NCBI GenBank assembly: GCA_028015205.1
Contig: CM051519.1
Span: 95,129,539 to 95,193,538, forward strand
Reading direction: 5' to 3'
DNA: 64,000 nucleotides
DNA from: Mytilisepta virgata
Lineage: Eukaryota > Mollusca > Bivalvia > Mytilida > Mytilidae
Below are positions 11,771-23,000 of the stretch, piece by piece. Position 1 is the stretch's first letter. Every line of letters begins with the position of its first letter. The translations under genes were made by a program, and so were the position numbers. The notes below the pieces were generated by a model, which saw nothing but the letters and a program-made list of their open reading frames with translations, was not told the DNA's origin and did not search any database.

Positions 11771-12594
11771 CCTTTCAATTTGAAACCTATGTTCAACTTC
11801 AAATGGAGGGCTATCATCCTGTTTAATCAAAATTCTCCAAACAGCACCAAAGACAAGTTCAAGAAAGAAAGAAAAACAAAGTAAAAGCACTAAATCTCCA
11901 AACTCCATTTGGGAGACTCAATAAACTAGGAGGAAATTAACATATATTGCTTATATTAGCACAAAAATGTCGTCATTCACCTGAAAAGCTAACCAAACCT
12001 TTAAACAGACGTATACATAAGGGATATAGTTACGATTAAAGATGGCATTTTTTGGAATTAATATTGATTCACTCATAGGGTCTTTGCATCGGAAATAAAC
12101 ACTTTTATTCTAAAACCAGTTGTTGGCATGATACGGGTTATGTTTTTCTTGTATAATTTATGATGGCATGATACTAAACCCCTAACAGGGGGGATTGTGG
12201 TTGATTTTCTATATGATAAAGACAAAATCTTTCGATCAGTTTAATTGAGGTCTGTTTCTGGCATGTCAGTAACTGCTAGTAGTCCTTTGTTAATACAGTT
12301 AAATCTCGTTATCTTGAAGTGCAAGGGACGATGGAATAGGGTTCGAGATAGCTGAAGTTCAACTAAAACAGAGCTGGAAGTTCTCGAGTTTTAGACAAGG
12401 GAGATAAACATTAAATGACTTTTATATTCCCTTCCATGCATTCACTGACTGTTTTTACTTGTTAGTGCAATCAAATGATTTTGATTAATGATGATTGTCT
12501 CATAAATTCTTATTGTTTCTTGATTACAATTTGTTTGAAATCACAAATTGATAATCTTTCATGTTGACCAATATTGATTTTATAAATTCTTTTT

Positions 12595-12650
12595 TCGCCG
12601 TGATATTGGCTGCAATATAGCCAACTCGGCGTTAAACAATAATCAATCAA
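12595..12650 (+). mobile_element. Truncated SINE 3' tail
   Basis: GGCTGCAATATAGCCAACTC followed by GGCGTTAAACAATAATCAATCAAT resembles the conserved 3' domain of mollusc tRNA-derived SINEs, ending in ATCA repeats. Minus-strand versions of a similar tail occur at 54,700-54,740 and 39,485-39,560. Confidence 0.55.
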
Positions 12651-12870
12651 TATAGATTCTTTTTCGGCAAGTCACGCCTGTACAGATGATTAATAAATTC
12701 AACATAATGAGCTTATATTTGCACTTATTACACTGATGATGGTGATTTATCGTAATTTCCAGTGAAAATAAATTTCATATTTGTGATGTCGAAAGATTCA
12801 GGAAGGGATCTAAGGAAAATATGACACTTTTGAAGCATTTTTTGTCTATTTTATCAATGTAATAAACAGT

Positions 12871-13023
12871 ATAACTAATTCAAGAATTTGAATATCGAAA
12901 ATATTCAACTCGTGACCAGAAAACGCTGATAATTCCCTCATGCACTGTGCGCATTTGTGAATTAAGGTGTTTTTCGGTCACTCATTGAATGTTTTGCGAT
13001 ATTCAAATTCTTGAATTAGTTAT
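12871..13023. mobile_element. MITE, 153 bp, nested in the 12,296-13,404 element
   Basis: ATAACTAATTCAAGAATTTG followed by AATATCG is matched at the other end by the exact complement CGATATTCAAATTCTTGAAT then TAGTTAT. The interior includes GTGCGCATTTGTGAATT. Confidence 0.75.
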
Positions 13024-13086
13024 CCTATAATTATTATATTTCTTTTGTACATTATATCACTTTGACACAACCGAAATTTCGACTCA

Positions 13087-13276
13087 GGGCTATTCCGGAA
13101 AAAAATGTATGGGGGGGTTGGAAGGCACTTTATATAAAATTGTATGGGTGGTCGGGGGTCTGGAAAAAAATTCTAAAGGAAGCATAAGGAAATTTTATTT
13201 TAAATTGTATGGGTAGTGGGTGCTGAAAAAAAATGCCTTCCAACCCCCCCCCATACCATTTTTTCTGGAATAGCCC
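13087..13276. mobile_element. MITE, 190 bp, with about 40-bp inverted repeats and TCA duplication
   Basis: GGGCTATTCCGGAAAAAAAT followed by GTATGGGGGGG and TTGGAAGGCA is matched at the right end by the complement TGCCTTCCAACCCCCC and TCTGGAATAGCCC. TCA lies on both sides. The flanks rejoin as an AAATTTCGA tract of the host element. Confidence 0.75.
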
Positions 13277-13639
13277 TCATCAAATTTCGAGATAGAAGGA
13301 ATTAAAATACATAAATTATACTGTTGGCTGGTCGGGACCAGAAAAAAAGTTCGACATAACTGAAAGTTCGACTCAAGCGATTTCAAGATAACGAGATTCA
13401 ACTGTATATATTGATCATTGTAATTTTGCTTAGTTTGTTCTGTTACCTTTTTAAACTTGGACATCTTTTGAACTGAGTTTTACTGCGTGTATCGTTGCAT
13501 GTTATTTTATTCAAGATTGGCTAGAGGTATAGGGGAGGACTGAGATCTCACAAAACATGTTTAACTCTGCCACATTTTTGCACCTGTCCCAAGTCAGGAA
13601 CCTATATAGCCTTTGTTAGACTTCTGTGTTTTTTTAATT

Positions 13640-13850
13640 TTGGTTCATTTGTATGTTTCGGAGTTTTGTGTACCATCAATTTCACTGAACAAGTATGCAT
13701 TATTGTTTAGGGACCAGCTGAAGCAGGCCTCTGGGCACGGGATTTTCTTGCTGCGTTGAAGACCCATTGGTAGCTTTGATCTGTTTTCTGCTCTTTGGGC
13801 AGGTTGTTGTCTCTTTGACACATTCCCAGTTTCCATTCTCTATTTTATAT
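13640..13850 (+). repeat. Dispersed repeat of mussel type
   Basis: GATCTGTTTTCTGCTCTTTG, GGTTGTTGTCTCTTTGACAC and ATTCCCAGTTTCCATTCTC form a block I recognise as very common in mussel genomic and transcript sequence. It is non-coding here and lies just 3' of the 13,946 exon donor, in the intron. Confidence 0.6.
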
Positions 13851-13945
13851 TGCTTAACATTGATGTCTCAGGGCCAGTGGGTGCCATAGTTGATAATTAA
13901 TGATATGAGCTATTTTTGCAACATTCTTAATATTATTAACTTTAC

Positions 13946-14064
13946 CTCACTTTCTGTCAGAGCACCTAGTAGTCCTTTCTTTCTTGTATCTGTGGTAAAT
14001 GAGGATGATGATGTAGTGGATCCTTCATACTGTATCTTTAATTTAGCTAAGTTTGTACTATCAT
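13946..14064 (-). CDS. RTEL1: RTEL1 exon: C-terminal linker
   Basis: This exon joins in phase (G plus AT) to give [18 protein letters not shown] and then a serine/threonine-rich stretch ending [12 protein letters not shown]. The acceptor is GGACTTTAG, the donor GTAAAG, and it ends in phase 0. Family conservation is weak in this part of RTEL1, so the call rests on strand, phase and splice sites. The 39 whole codons are open. Confidence 0.8.
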
Positions 14065-17000
14065 CTAAAGTCCATAAAATCAAACATGCTAAAATACCTG
14101 ACATTGTCAACAGCATGTTAAATAACTAAATACTTGGGTCAAAGATTTTTTTGTTTTTTGTTTTAATTTACTAGATTGTTACATTATATAATAGCTTTTC
14201 TATAATTTATCTAATAGTATACAGCCCAATTAGATGTCTGGACTTGCATCACATGCAAATAAGAGAATGTTTAGCAATTTTATCTACAATGTGGTTAGAA
14301 TAACTGTGCAAAATTTCAGAAATGCATGGTGAAGATGTTGGAGTTTCAGATTACACAAATTAGATACCCTTAAAACATCATGTGCATAAAAATGACTAAA
14401 TTCAACAAATGCTCAATTTGTCAAATTACTCCAAAATGAGAGGTGCACAAATTCAATGTGTCCAGAATAATTGTGCAAAATTTCAGAAGTGCCAGGTTTA
14501 TGGTGTTTGAGTTTCAGATTACACAAAAGTAGGTACCTTATTCTGTGACGGAGAATAATTGTGCAAAATTTCAGAAGTGCCAGGTTTATGGTGTTTGAGT
14601 TTCAGATTACACAAAAGTAGGTACCTTATTCTGTGACGGAGAGAGTGACCAGACACTTAGACTGCTTCCACCTTCAGCGATGCAGATAATAAAATCTTAA
14701 ATTTGATGTCCAAATGACAAAATCATTATATTAAGCAGCATTGGTAATTACTTCTTAAGTTACCATCATCTGGAAATCACTTGTTTCGGAAGGACAGATG
14801 AACAGACAGATGGACAAAGCTATGGCAATATGCTTACCCAGAAAATTTTTGATGAGAATAAAAATCTTGGTCGTATACAGCATAGTATAAATTTACTATA
14901 TCTAATATTAGTATCTTTGGATTGTTATTTTCAAGATATTGGAATTAACATTATTGAAATTATAATTGTACCTGCTAATGGTTTCAGACTGGTTACATGA
15001 TCGGATACAGTCCTAGCCTTTGCAAGATGACTGGGACCAGTTTGTCTGGTAACAGTAGGCATAAAATAAGCTCCCTGAGAACTTCCTGCAGATATACCAA
15101 TCTTTTTCTTTGGTTTTGATGCTGGCATCTGTAATTAATATAACATGTCTATCTTTGACAAAAAGCTGATAGCCTGTTCATGTTTTGTTAAGAAAATGAA
15201 ACTTTCTGCAATGCTTGATGACTAGCATTGAAAAACCATAAAATTTGTATAAATGTATTAAGAACTCTCAAAACTGACATGTCATACTAGATACCTTTAA
15301 TTTTGCATCCTACTTGGTAACTTAATGTAACAGTTTGCACATTGAATGAGTGGTGTGTAACTTCTTGGGGCTGTAAAACCATAATAAAAGTTATTATCTT
15401 TTAACTCGGAGCAGTACTGATTTTTTTTTAATGCTTGATAACCATCAGGCATCATACTGACATAAGTCCCTATTGAGGTACCCAATACTATCTTTTCAGA
15501 ATTTATTATAACCTCTGATACTACAGCTGGTGGACTCCAAGTCCCTGAGGGTATAACCAACTCAGTTGCTAGTATTTTGATACTGCAGCTAGTGGACTGC
15601 CAAGTCCCTGAGGGTATAACCAGTTCAGTCGCTAGTATTTTGATACTGCAGCTGGTGGAGTCCTAAGTCCCTGAGGGTATAACCAATTCAGTTGCTAGTA
15701 TTTTGATACTGCAGCTGGTGGACTGCCAAGTCCCTAAGGGTATAACCAATTCAGTTGCTGGTATTTTGATACTTCAGCTGGTGGAGTCCCAAGTCCCTGA
15801 GGGTATAACCAATTCAGTCGCTAGTATTTTGATACTGCAGCTGGTTGACTCCAAAGTCCCTGAGGGTATAACCAATTCAGTTGCTAGTATTTTGATACTG
15901 CAGCTGGTGGACTGCCAAGTTCCTAAGGGTATAACCAATTCAGTTGCTGGTATTTTGATACTGCAGCTGGTGGAGTCCCAAGTCCCTGAGGGTATAACCA
16001 ATTCAGTTGCTAGTATTTTGACACTGCAGCTGGTGGACTGCCAAGTCCCTGAGGGTATAACCAATTCAGTTGCTAGTATTTTGATACTGCAGCTGGTGGA
16101 CTCCCACGTCATTGTGGGTATAACCAATTCAGTTGCTAGTATTTTGATACTGCAGCTGGTGGACTCCCAAGTCCCTGAGGGTATAACCAATTCAGTTGCT
16201 AGTATTTTGATACTGCAGCTGGTGGACTGCCAAGTCCCTGAGGGTATAACCAGTTCAGTTGCTAGTATTTTGATACTGCAGCTGGTGGAGTCCCAAGTCC
16301 CTGAGGGTATAACCAATTCAGTTGCTAGTATTTTGATACTGCAGCTGGTGGAGTCCCAAGTCCCTGAGGGTATAACCAATTCAGTTGCTAGTATTTTGAT
16401 ACTGCAGCTGGTTGACTCCAAAGTCCCTGAGGGTATAACCAATTCAGTTGCTAGTATTTTGATACTGCAGCTGGTGGACTGCCAAGTCCCTGAGGGTATA
16501 ACCAATCCAGTTGCTATTATTTTCATACTGCAGCTGGTTGACTCCAAAGTCCCTGAGGGTATAACCAATTCAGTTGCTAGTATTTTGATACTGCAGCTTG
16601 TGGACTCTCAAGACCCTAAGGGAATAATCAATTCAGTTGCTAGTATTTTGATACTAGCCTAAAATTGATACTTTTATATTATTTTTACAAAACTGTTAAA
16701 TTTAATGAAACTAAGGGGTATATCTCTCATGAATTACTCTGTCATTGGATGTTTTTGGCTATAACCATTTGTTCATTTGGCATTTTGAATTCACTCTTAA
16801 ACTTTTTGGATTGTTGTTTAGGTTTTCAACATTTTAGGCCTTGAACACAAGGGATGAATCATAAATTAAAGAAATGTGCACATCTTGTGCAGCAAAACTT
16901 GTTTCAAAGAATTTAGTTAATATTGTTTTTGAGAAATTTTCCATTCCATAAATATTCTTATTGAATCACTTATTGTAATCCTGTTGCCCCCTCTTGAAAT

Positions 17001-20000
17001 CCATGATTGACAGAAGTAACACACAAGATAAAAAAATAAAACCTGAATCACTATCAGTAACCCAGTTGATAATGAAATCTAGACGAGAAGGAAAAAAAGT
17101 CTTTCAATGATTCTATTTACAAATGTATTATACAACAGGTGTTTTTAAAGAAGCCAGAACTACTCGCTCTTGTAAGTTTACTCATGGTTTTGTCTTTGTC
17201 TTTGTTCTTGTCTCTTTCCTTTTTCCAGATGTCTTTGTCCCTATATTTATCATTACTTATAGACACTTCAGTTTTCTTTCTCAACATATAAATTTCCTAC
17301 TGTTTACCTTTTGTTCAGCAGTTTTGAAGAATACCATGATGTCTTTTAAAGCTTTCCCGAAATTCTCACATTTATTAACATGTGGTCTCACCCAGATTGG
17401 CAGTTGTTTTATTGAATCTGGGGAAGCAAATCTACAATATTAAATTTTTTTTTATTAGTAAGTCAAAAAAAAACAGATAGGAAACTCAGTTTGTAGCATT
17501 CATTTTTCTAAACTCATTTTATCAACTACATACTCATTAATTAACATAAATATTTTAAATCTAGTAGGCATGTTTAAGTGATGGGTAGTAAAATCTTATC
17601 TATATAAACATGCTAGATGCTTCTAGAAACCTTTATTGCTCACATGGATTTCACTTGTCCATCAAAAGCAAAATCAACTGGTTATTAATCTAATCCAGGT
17701 TAGTAGATACTGTTTACTGATACAATTCTGACCACAGGACAATTGCTACCAGATCTTTCAGTGAATTTTCTAAATAATTTTTCGACCAATCATTTCAAAT
17801 TCATTTGTAACATATACAAATTGAAGCATTTTAAATTTACAACTACCTGGATTTCACTTTCATATAAGTCTGACCAATATGGATTTGTGATCAGCACTTG
17901 TTAAAGACCATTGTAGACACATATCTGTAAAAACTGAGTTCAATTTGGTAATTTGTTCTTGAGAAGTTTTTAAAATTTTTAATTTAAATGTCAATCAGAA
18001 ATTAAAATAGGCTATGGCACCCATGCTTGTTTCTTGAGCAATTATTATGGGAATAACCGTGGTACCAATACTTGGAAGGACTTTATAAGGAACATCTGTG
18101 CCAAGCTGGCTAAATTCAGTTCAGTAGTTCTCAAGCAGAAGTTTATGAATGGACAATGGATTGCCACCTAGTGATGAAATAGCTGGTCTTTGGCTAAGCA
18201 TGCTGAAAACTATAAAATTACCTTGTATCACACAGAAGTATGGCACCATAATCTTGCCGATGTCTGATAACCCGCCCAATAGCCTGATTTACTGCTCTGG
18301 AGGCTTGTTGTCTATACCATTCTTTACCTGATAAACTCTATATAAAATGATCAGCAAAGTTAAAACAAGTCTTTGCTGTATATATTTGCTTTCGCTACAG
18401 CTCCTAAACCACATTACCAAAATATGTATTATGTGTAATTGTGCATGTAGTTTGCATGAGGTTAAACTTTTCTGGAAATGATGAAATGTACAGAAGACAA
18501 ATGTTATTACTACTGTATGTCCCATAAAAGCTGTAAAGTTGATTTTTGGGGTAAATCTTAATGATATCTGAAAATATCAATGAAAACCCTTTTGTCTCCT
18601 TTAATATTTATAATTAATAAATTGTTTTTCAAATATTTGCACGCCTTGAAAATGACTTCTAAATTTATTTGGAATTTAGCAAAGATGTCAAAAAATGATA
18701 ACAATCAATCTCTGAAAAAGTTTATGAAAATCTATGGTAAAGTAAATTCAAGTCATTAAAGTATGTGGTTTTTAACATGGCAGCTATATTTGTAGTCCGA
18801 TCGGGACGAAATGAGGAAATTTATAAATGTTCTTCATGTCGGCTGTTGATTCGCTAATGTGATGTTAATTAAAAACCCATGCCCCTGTCTAGTTGTCAAG
18901 TACCTTAGTTACCATATTAAAATGTCACATTTCTGTTCTCTATGCTTTAGATAAAACATATATTTATACATCTGAACATTAATTTGATCAGGACAAAGAA
19001 GACAATTTGCTTTCCAGTGACATCAAAGCTATTATAACGTCAAAACGTACCACTTCACGGAAAAATTGAAATAACTCTGTATGATCCATTTCATTATAAA
19101 AATTAAATTAAAACAAATAACTCTGAGGTTGGTAGCATAGGTACCATCCTTGACATGGAAAGGAGGGCATTTTCTGCATAAAATTTATATTTGCTTAAAT
19201 GCGTAATGAAATTGACGTCACATTTTTCTTTGCTTTTCGTCCGATTATTATAAATTTTTACCACTGAAATGGACAAACCGGGGATAAATCTGTTATCTAC
19301 TTTTATAGCTGTGGGCATTGTAAAACTTCTTTATGCATTTTATTGACTTGTTGTCAATTGTTTTCAAATCAGAGATGATTTTCCCAGCCAGGAACCTTTC
19401 TAGTAATGTGTGCAAGAAATTCCTAATAGCACTACATGTTTTTATTATCAAACTTGACAAAAAATTGTACTAGACCCCTTTCTAGTAATGTATGAAAGAT
19501 TTTCTTGAAGTTCTATTCATTATTTAATATTGAACTTGATTAGCACTGTACATCTACTAGTTACTTTTGTAGTGAATGATTGGAATAAAATTAAAGTAAG
19601 GTTTATTAAAAAAAAATAGTTAGAACAAGACTGTGAACAAGAAATTATTAGCAATGAATTTATGATAAAATTAAGAAAAGTGTATCAGCGACTTTACTGT
19701 TAATATTAGTCTGAGATCTCAGTAGAAACTGAAATATACCTTGTAATCTTAAAATATTTTTAATGTTTTTCTAAATATGTAAAACCTAAAGTGCCATTAA
19801 TGTTCTTTTAATCTTTAAGGGCTCTAATTTAGTCATATTTTCCACAAAAATTTTGACAGAATCTTCCCTTTGATAGAAATGACAAAAGTGACATTGAAAG
19901 GCATTTTAAGGCCCGGTTAATATTAGCTGCACAGCAGAGCTGACCCTTAGAGGTCAACTGTGCAGATCGATAAGCAATCAAAACAATGTCACAGTGCACA

Positions 20001-23000
20001 CTTAACGTTTGCAAGGTCAAGTGTGATTAGACCTGGCCTCCATTTTTGGGCCTTTTTATCTTTTGATATTTTGAATTGGTTATTTTACCTTTGGTTTATA
20101 TAGTCAATTATAATGGTTGTAAAATAATCTATAACTTTTCTATCAAAACTACCTTTTCTATTCAACATAGCGGAATACATTTTACATTTGGTTTATATAG
20201 TCAATTATAATGGTTGTAAAATAATCTATAACTTTTCTATCAAACTACCTTTTCTATTTAACATAGCAGAATACATTTTACCTTTGGTTTATTTAGTCAA
20301 TTATAATGGTTGTAAAATAATCTATAACTTTTCTATCAAAACTACCTTTTCTATTCAACATAGCGGAATACATTTTACATTTGGTTTATATAGTCAATTA
20401 TAATGGTGGTAAAATAATCTATTACTTTTCCATCAAAACTACCTTTTCTATTCAACATAGCAGAATACATTTTACCTTTGGTTTATTTAGTCAATTATAA
20501 TGGTGGTAAAATAATCTATTACTTTTCTATCAAAACTACCTTTTCTATTCAACATAGCGGAATACATTTTACCTTTGGTTTATTTAGTCAATTATAATAG
20601 TGGTAAAATAATCTATTACTTTTCTATCAAAACTACCTTTTCTATTCAACATAGCGGAATACTTTTTACCTTTGGTTTATTTAGTCAATTATAATGGTTG
20701 TAAAATAATCTATTACTTTTCTATCAAAACTACCTTTTCTATTCAACATAGCGGAATACATTTTACCTTTGGTTTATTTAGTCAATTATAATGGTTGTAA
20801 AATAATCTATTACTTTTCTATCAAAACTACCTTTTCTATTTAACATATCGGAATACGTTTTACATTTGGTTTATTAAGTCAATTATAATGGTGGTAAAAT
20901 AATCTATTACTTTTCTATCAAAACTACCTTTTCTATTCAACATAGTGGAATACGTTTTACCTCTGGTTTATATAGTCAATTATAATGGTGGTAAAATAAT
21001 CTATAACTTTTCTATCAAAACTACCTTTTCTATTTAACATAGCGGAATACATTTTACCTTTGGTTTATTTAGTCAATTATAATGGTTCTAAAATAATCTA
21101 TAACTTTTCTATCAAAACTACCTTTTCTATTCAACATAGCGGAATACATTTTACCTCTGGTTTATATAGTCAATTATAATGGTGGTAAAATAATCTATTA
21201 CTTTTCTATCAAAACTACCTTTTCTATTTAACATAGCGGAATAGATTTTACCTTTGGTTAATATAGTCAATTATAATGGCTGTAAAATAATCTATAACTT
21301 TTCTATCAAAACTACCTTTTCTATTCAACATAGCGGAATACATTTTACCTTTGGTTTATTTAGTCAATTATAATGGTGGTAAAATAATCTAATACTTTTC
21401 TATCAAAACTACCTTTTCTATTCAACATAGTGGAATACGTTTTACCTCTGGTTTATATAGTCAATTATAATGGTGGTAAAATAATCTATAACTTTTCTAT
21501 CAAAACTACCTTTTCTATTTAACATAGCGGAATACATTTTACCTTTGGTTTATTTAGTCAATTATAATGGTTGTAAAATAATCTATAACTTTTCTATCAA
21601 AACTACCTTTTCTATTCAACATAGCGGAATACATTTTACCTCTGGTTTATATAGTCAATTATAATGGTGGTAAAATAATCTATTACTTTTCTATCAAAAC
21701 TACCTTTTCTATTTAACATAGCGGAATAGATTTTACCTTTGGTTAATATAGTCAATTATAATGGCTGTAAAATAATCTATAACTTTTCTATCAAAACTAC
21801 CTTTTCTATTCAACATAGCGGAATACATTTTACCTTTGGTTTATTTAGTCAATTATAATGGCTGTAAAATAATCTATAACTTTTCTATCAAAACTACCTT
21901 TTCTATTTAACATAGCGGAATACATTTTACCTTTGGTTTATATAGTCAATTATAATGGTGGTAAAATAATCTAATACTTTTCTATCAAAACTACCTTTTC
22001 TATTTAACATAGCGGAATACATTTTACAATGTACCTTTGGTTTATTTAGTCAATTATAATGGTGGTAAAATAATCTATAACTTTTCTATCAAAACTACCT
22101 TTTCTATTTAACATAGCAGAATACATTTTACCTTTGGTTTATTTAGTCAATTATAATGGTGGTAAAATAATCTATTACTTTTCTATCAAAACTACCTTTT
22201 CTATTCAACATAGCGGAATACATTTTACCTTTGGTTTATCTAGTCAATTATAATGGTGGTAAAATAATCTATTACTTTTCTATCAAAACTACCTTTTCTA
22301 TTTAACATAGCGGAATAGATTTTACCTTTGGTTAATATAGTCAATTATAATGGCTGTAAAATAATCTATAACTTTTCTATCAAAACTACCTTTTCTATTC
22401 AACATAGCGGAATACATTTTACCTTTGGTTTATTTAGTCAATTATAATGGCTGTAAAATAATCTATAACTTTTCTATCAAAACTACCTTTTCTATTTAAC
22501 ATAGCGGAATACATTTTACCTTTGGTTTATATAGTCAATTATAATGGTGGTAAAATAATCTAATACTTTTCTATCAAAACTACCTTTTCTATTCAACATA
22601 GTGGAATACGTTTTACCTCTGGTTTATATAGTCAATTATAATGGTGGTAAAATAATCTATAACTTTTCTATCAAAACTACCTTTTCTATTTAACATAGCG
22701 GAATACATTTTACCTTTGGTTTATTTAGTCAATTATAATGGTTGTAAAATAATCTATAACTTTTCTATCAAAACTACCTTTTCTATTCAACATAGCGGAA
22801 TACATTTTACCTCTGGTTTATATAGTCAATTATAATGGTGGTAAAATAATCTATTACTTTTCTATCAAAACTACCTTTTCTATTTAACATAGCGGAATAG
22901 ATTTTACCTTTGGTTAATATAGTCAATTATAATGGCTGTAAAATAATCTATAACTTTTCTATCAAAACTACCTTTTCTATTCAACATAGCGGAATACATT

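Larger units (their letters stand above)
12296..13404. mobile_element. pogo/Tigger-like non-autonomous element, 1.1 kb, with nested insertions
   Basis: CAGTTAAATCTCGTTATCTTGA at the left is the near-exact reverse complement of TCAAGATAACGAGATTCAACTG at the right, with TA on both sides. The CAGT-AA-CTCG pattern and TA duplication are typical of pogo/Tigger ends. No transposase frame is present. Inside lie a truncated SINE tail (about 12,595-12,650), a MITE with 26-bp perfect ends (12,871-13,023) and another MITE (13,087-13,276). Confidence 0.75.

Noticed and set aside
15703..16662. 319-codon plus-strand open frame (largest in the window)
   Set aside because: It is entirely the 63-bp tandem repeat, open on both strands because the unit is divisible by three; it has no start context, splice sites or family match and lies antisense in an RTEL1 intron.
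18311..18330. Alternative acceptor (TTTATCAG before GTAAAGAATGG) for the motif VI exon
   Set aside because: It would break the phase with the motif V exon and drop the conserved LSG residues; the AG 12 bp upstream fits both.
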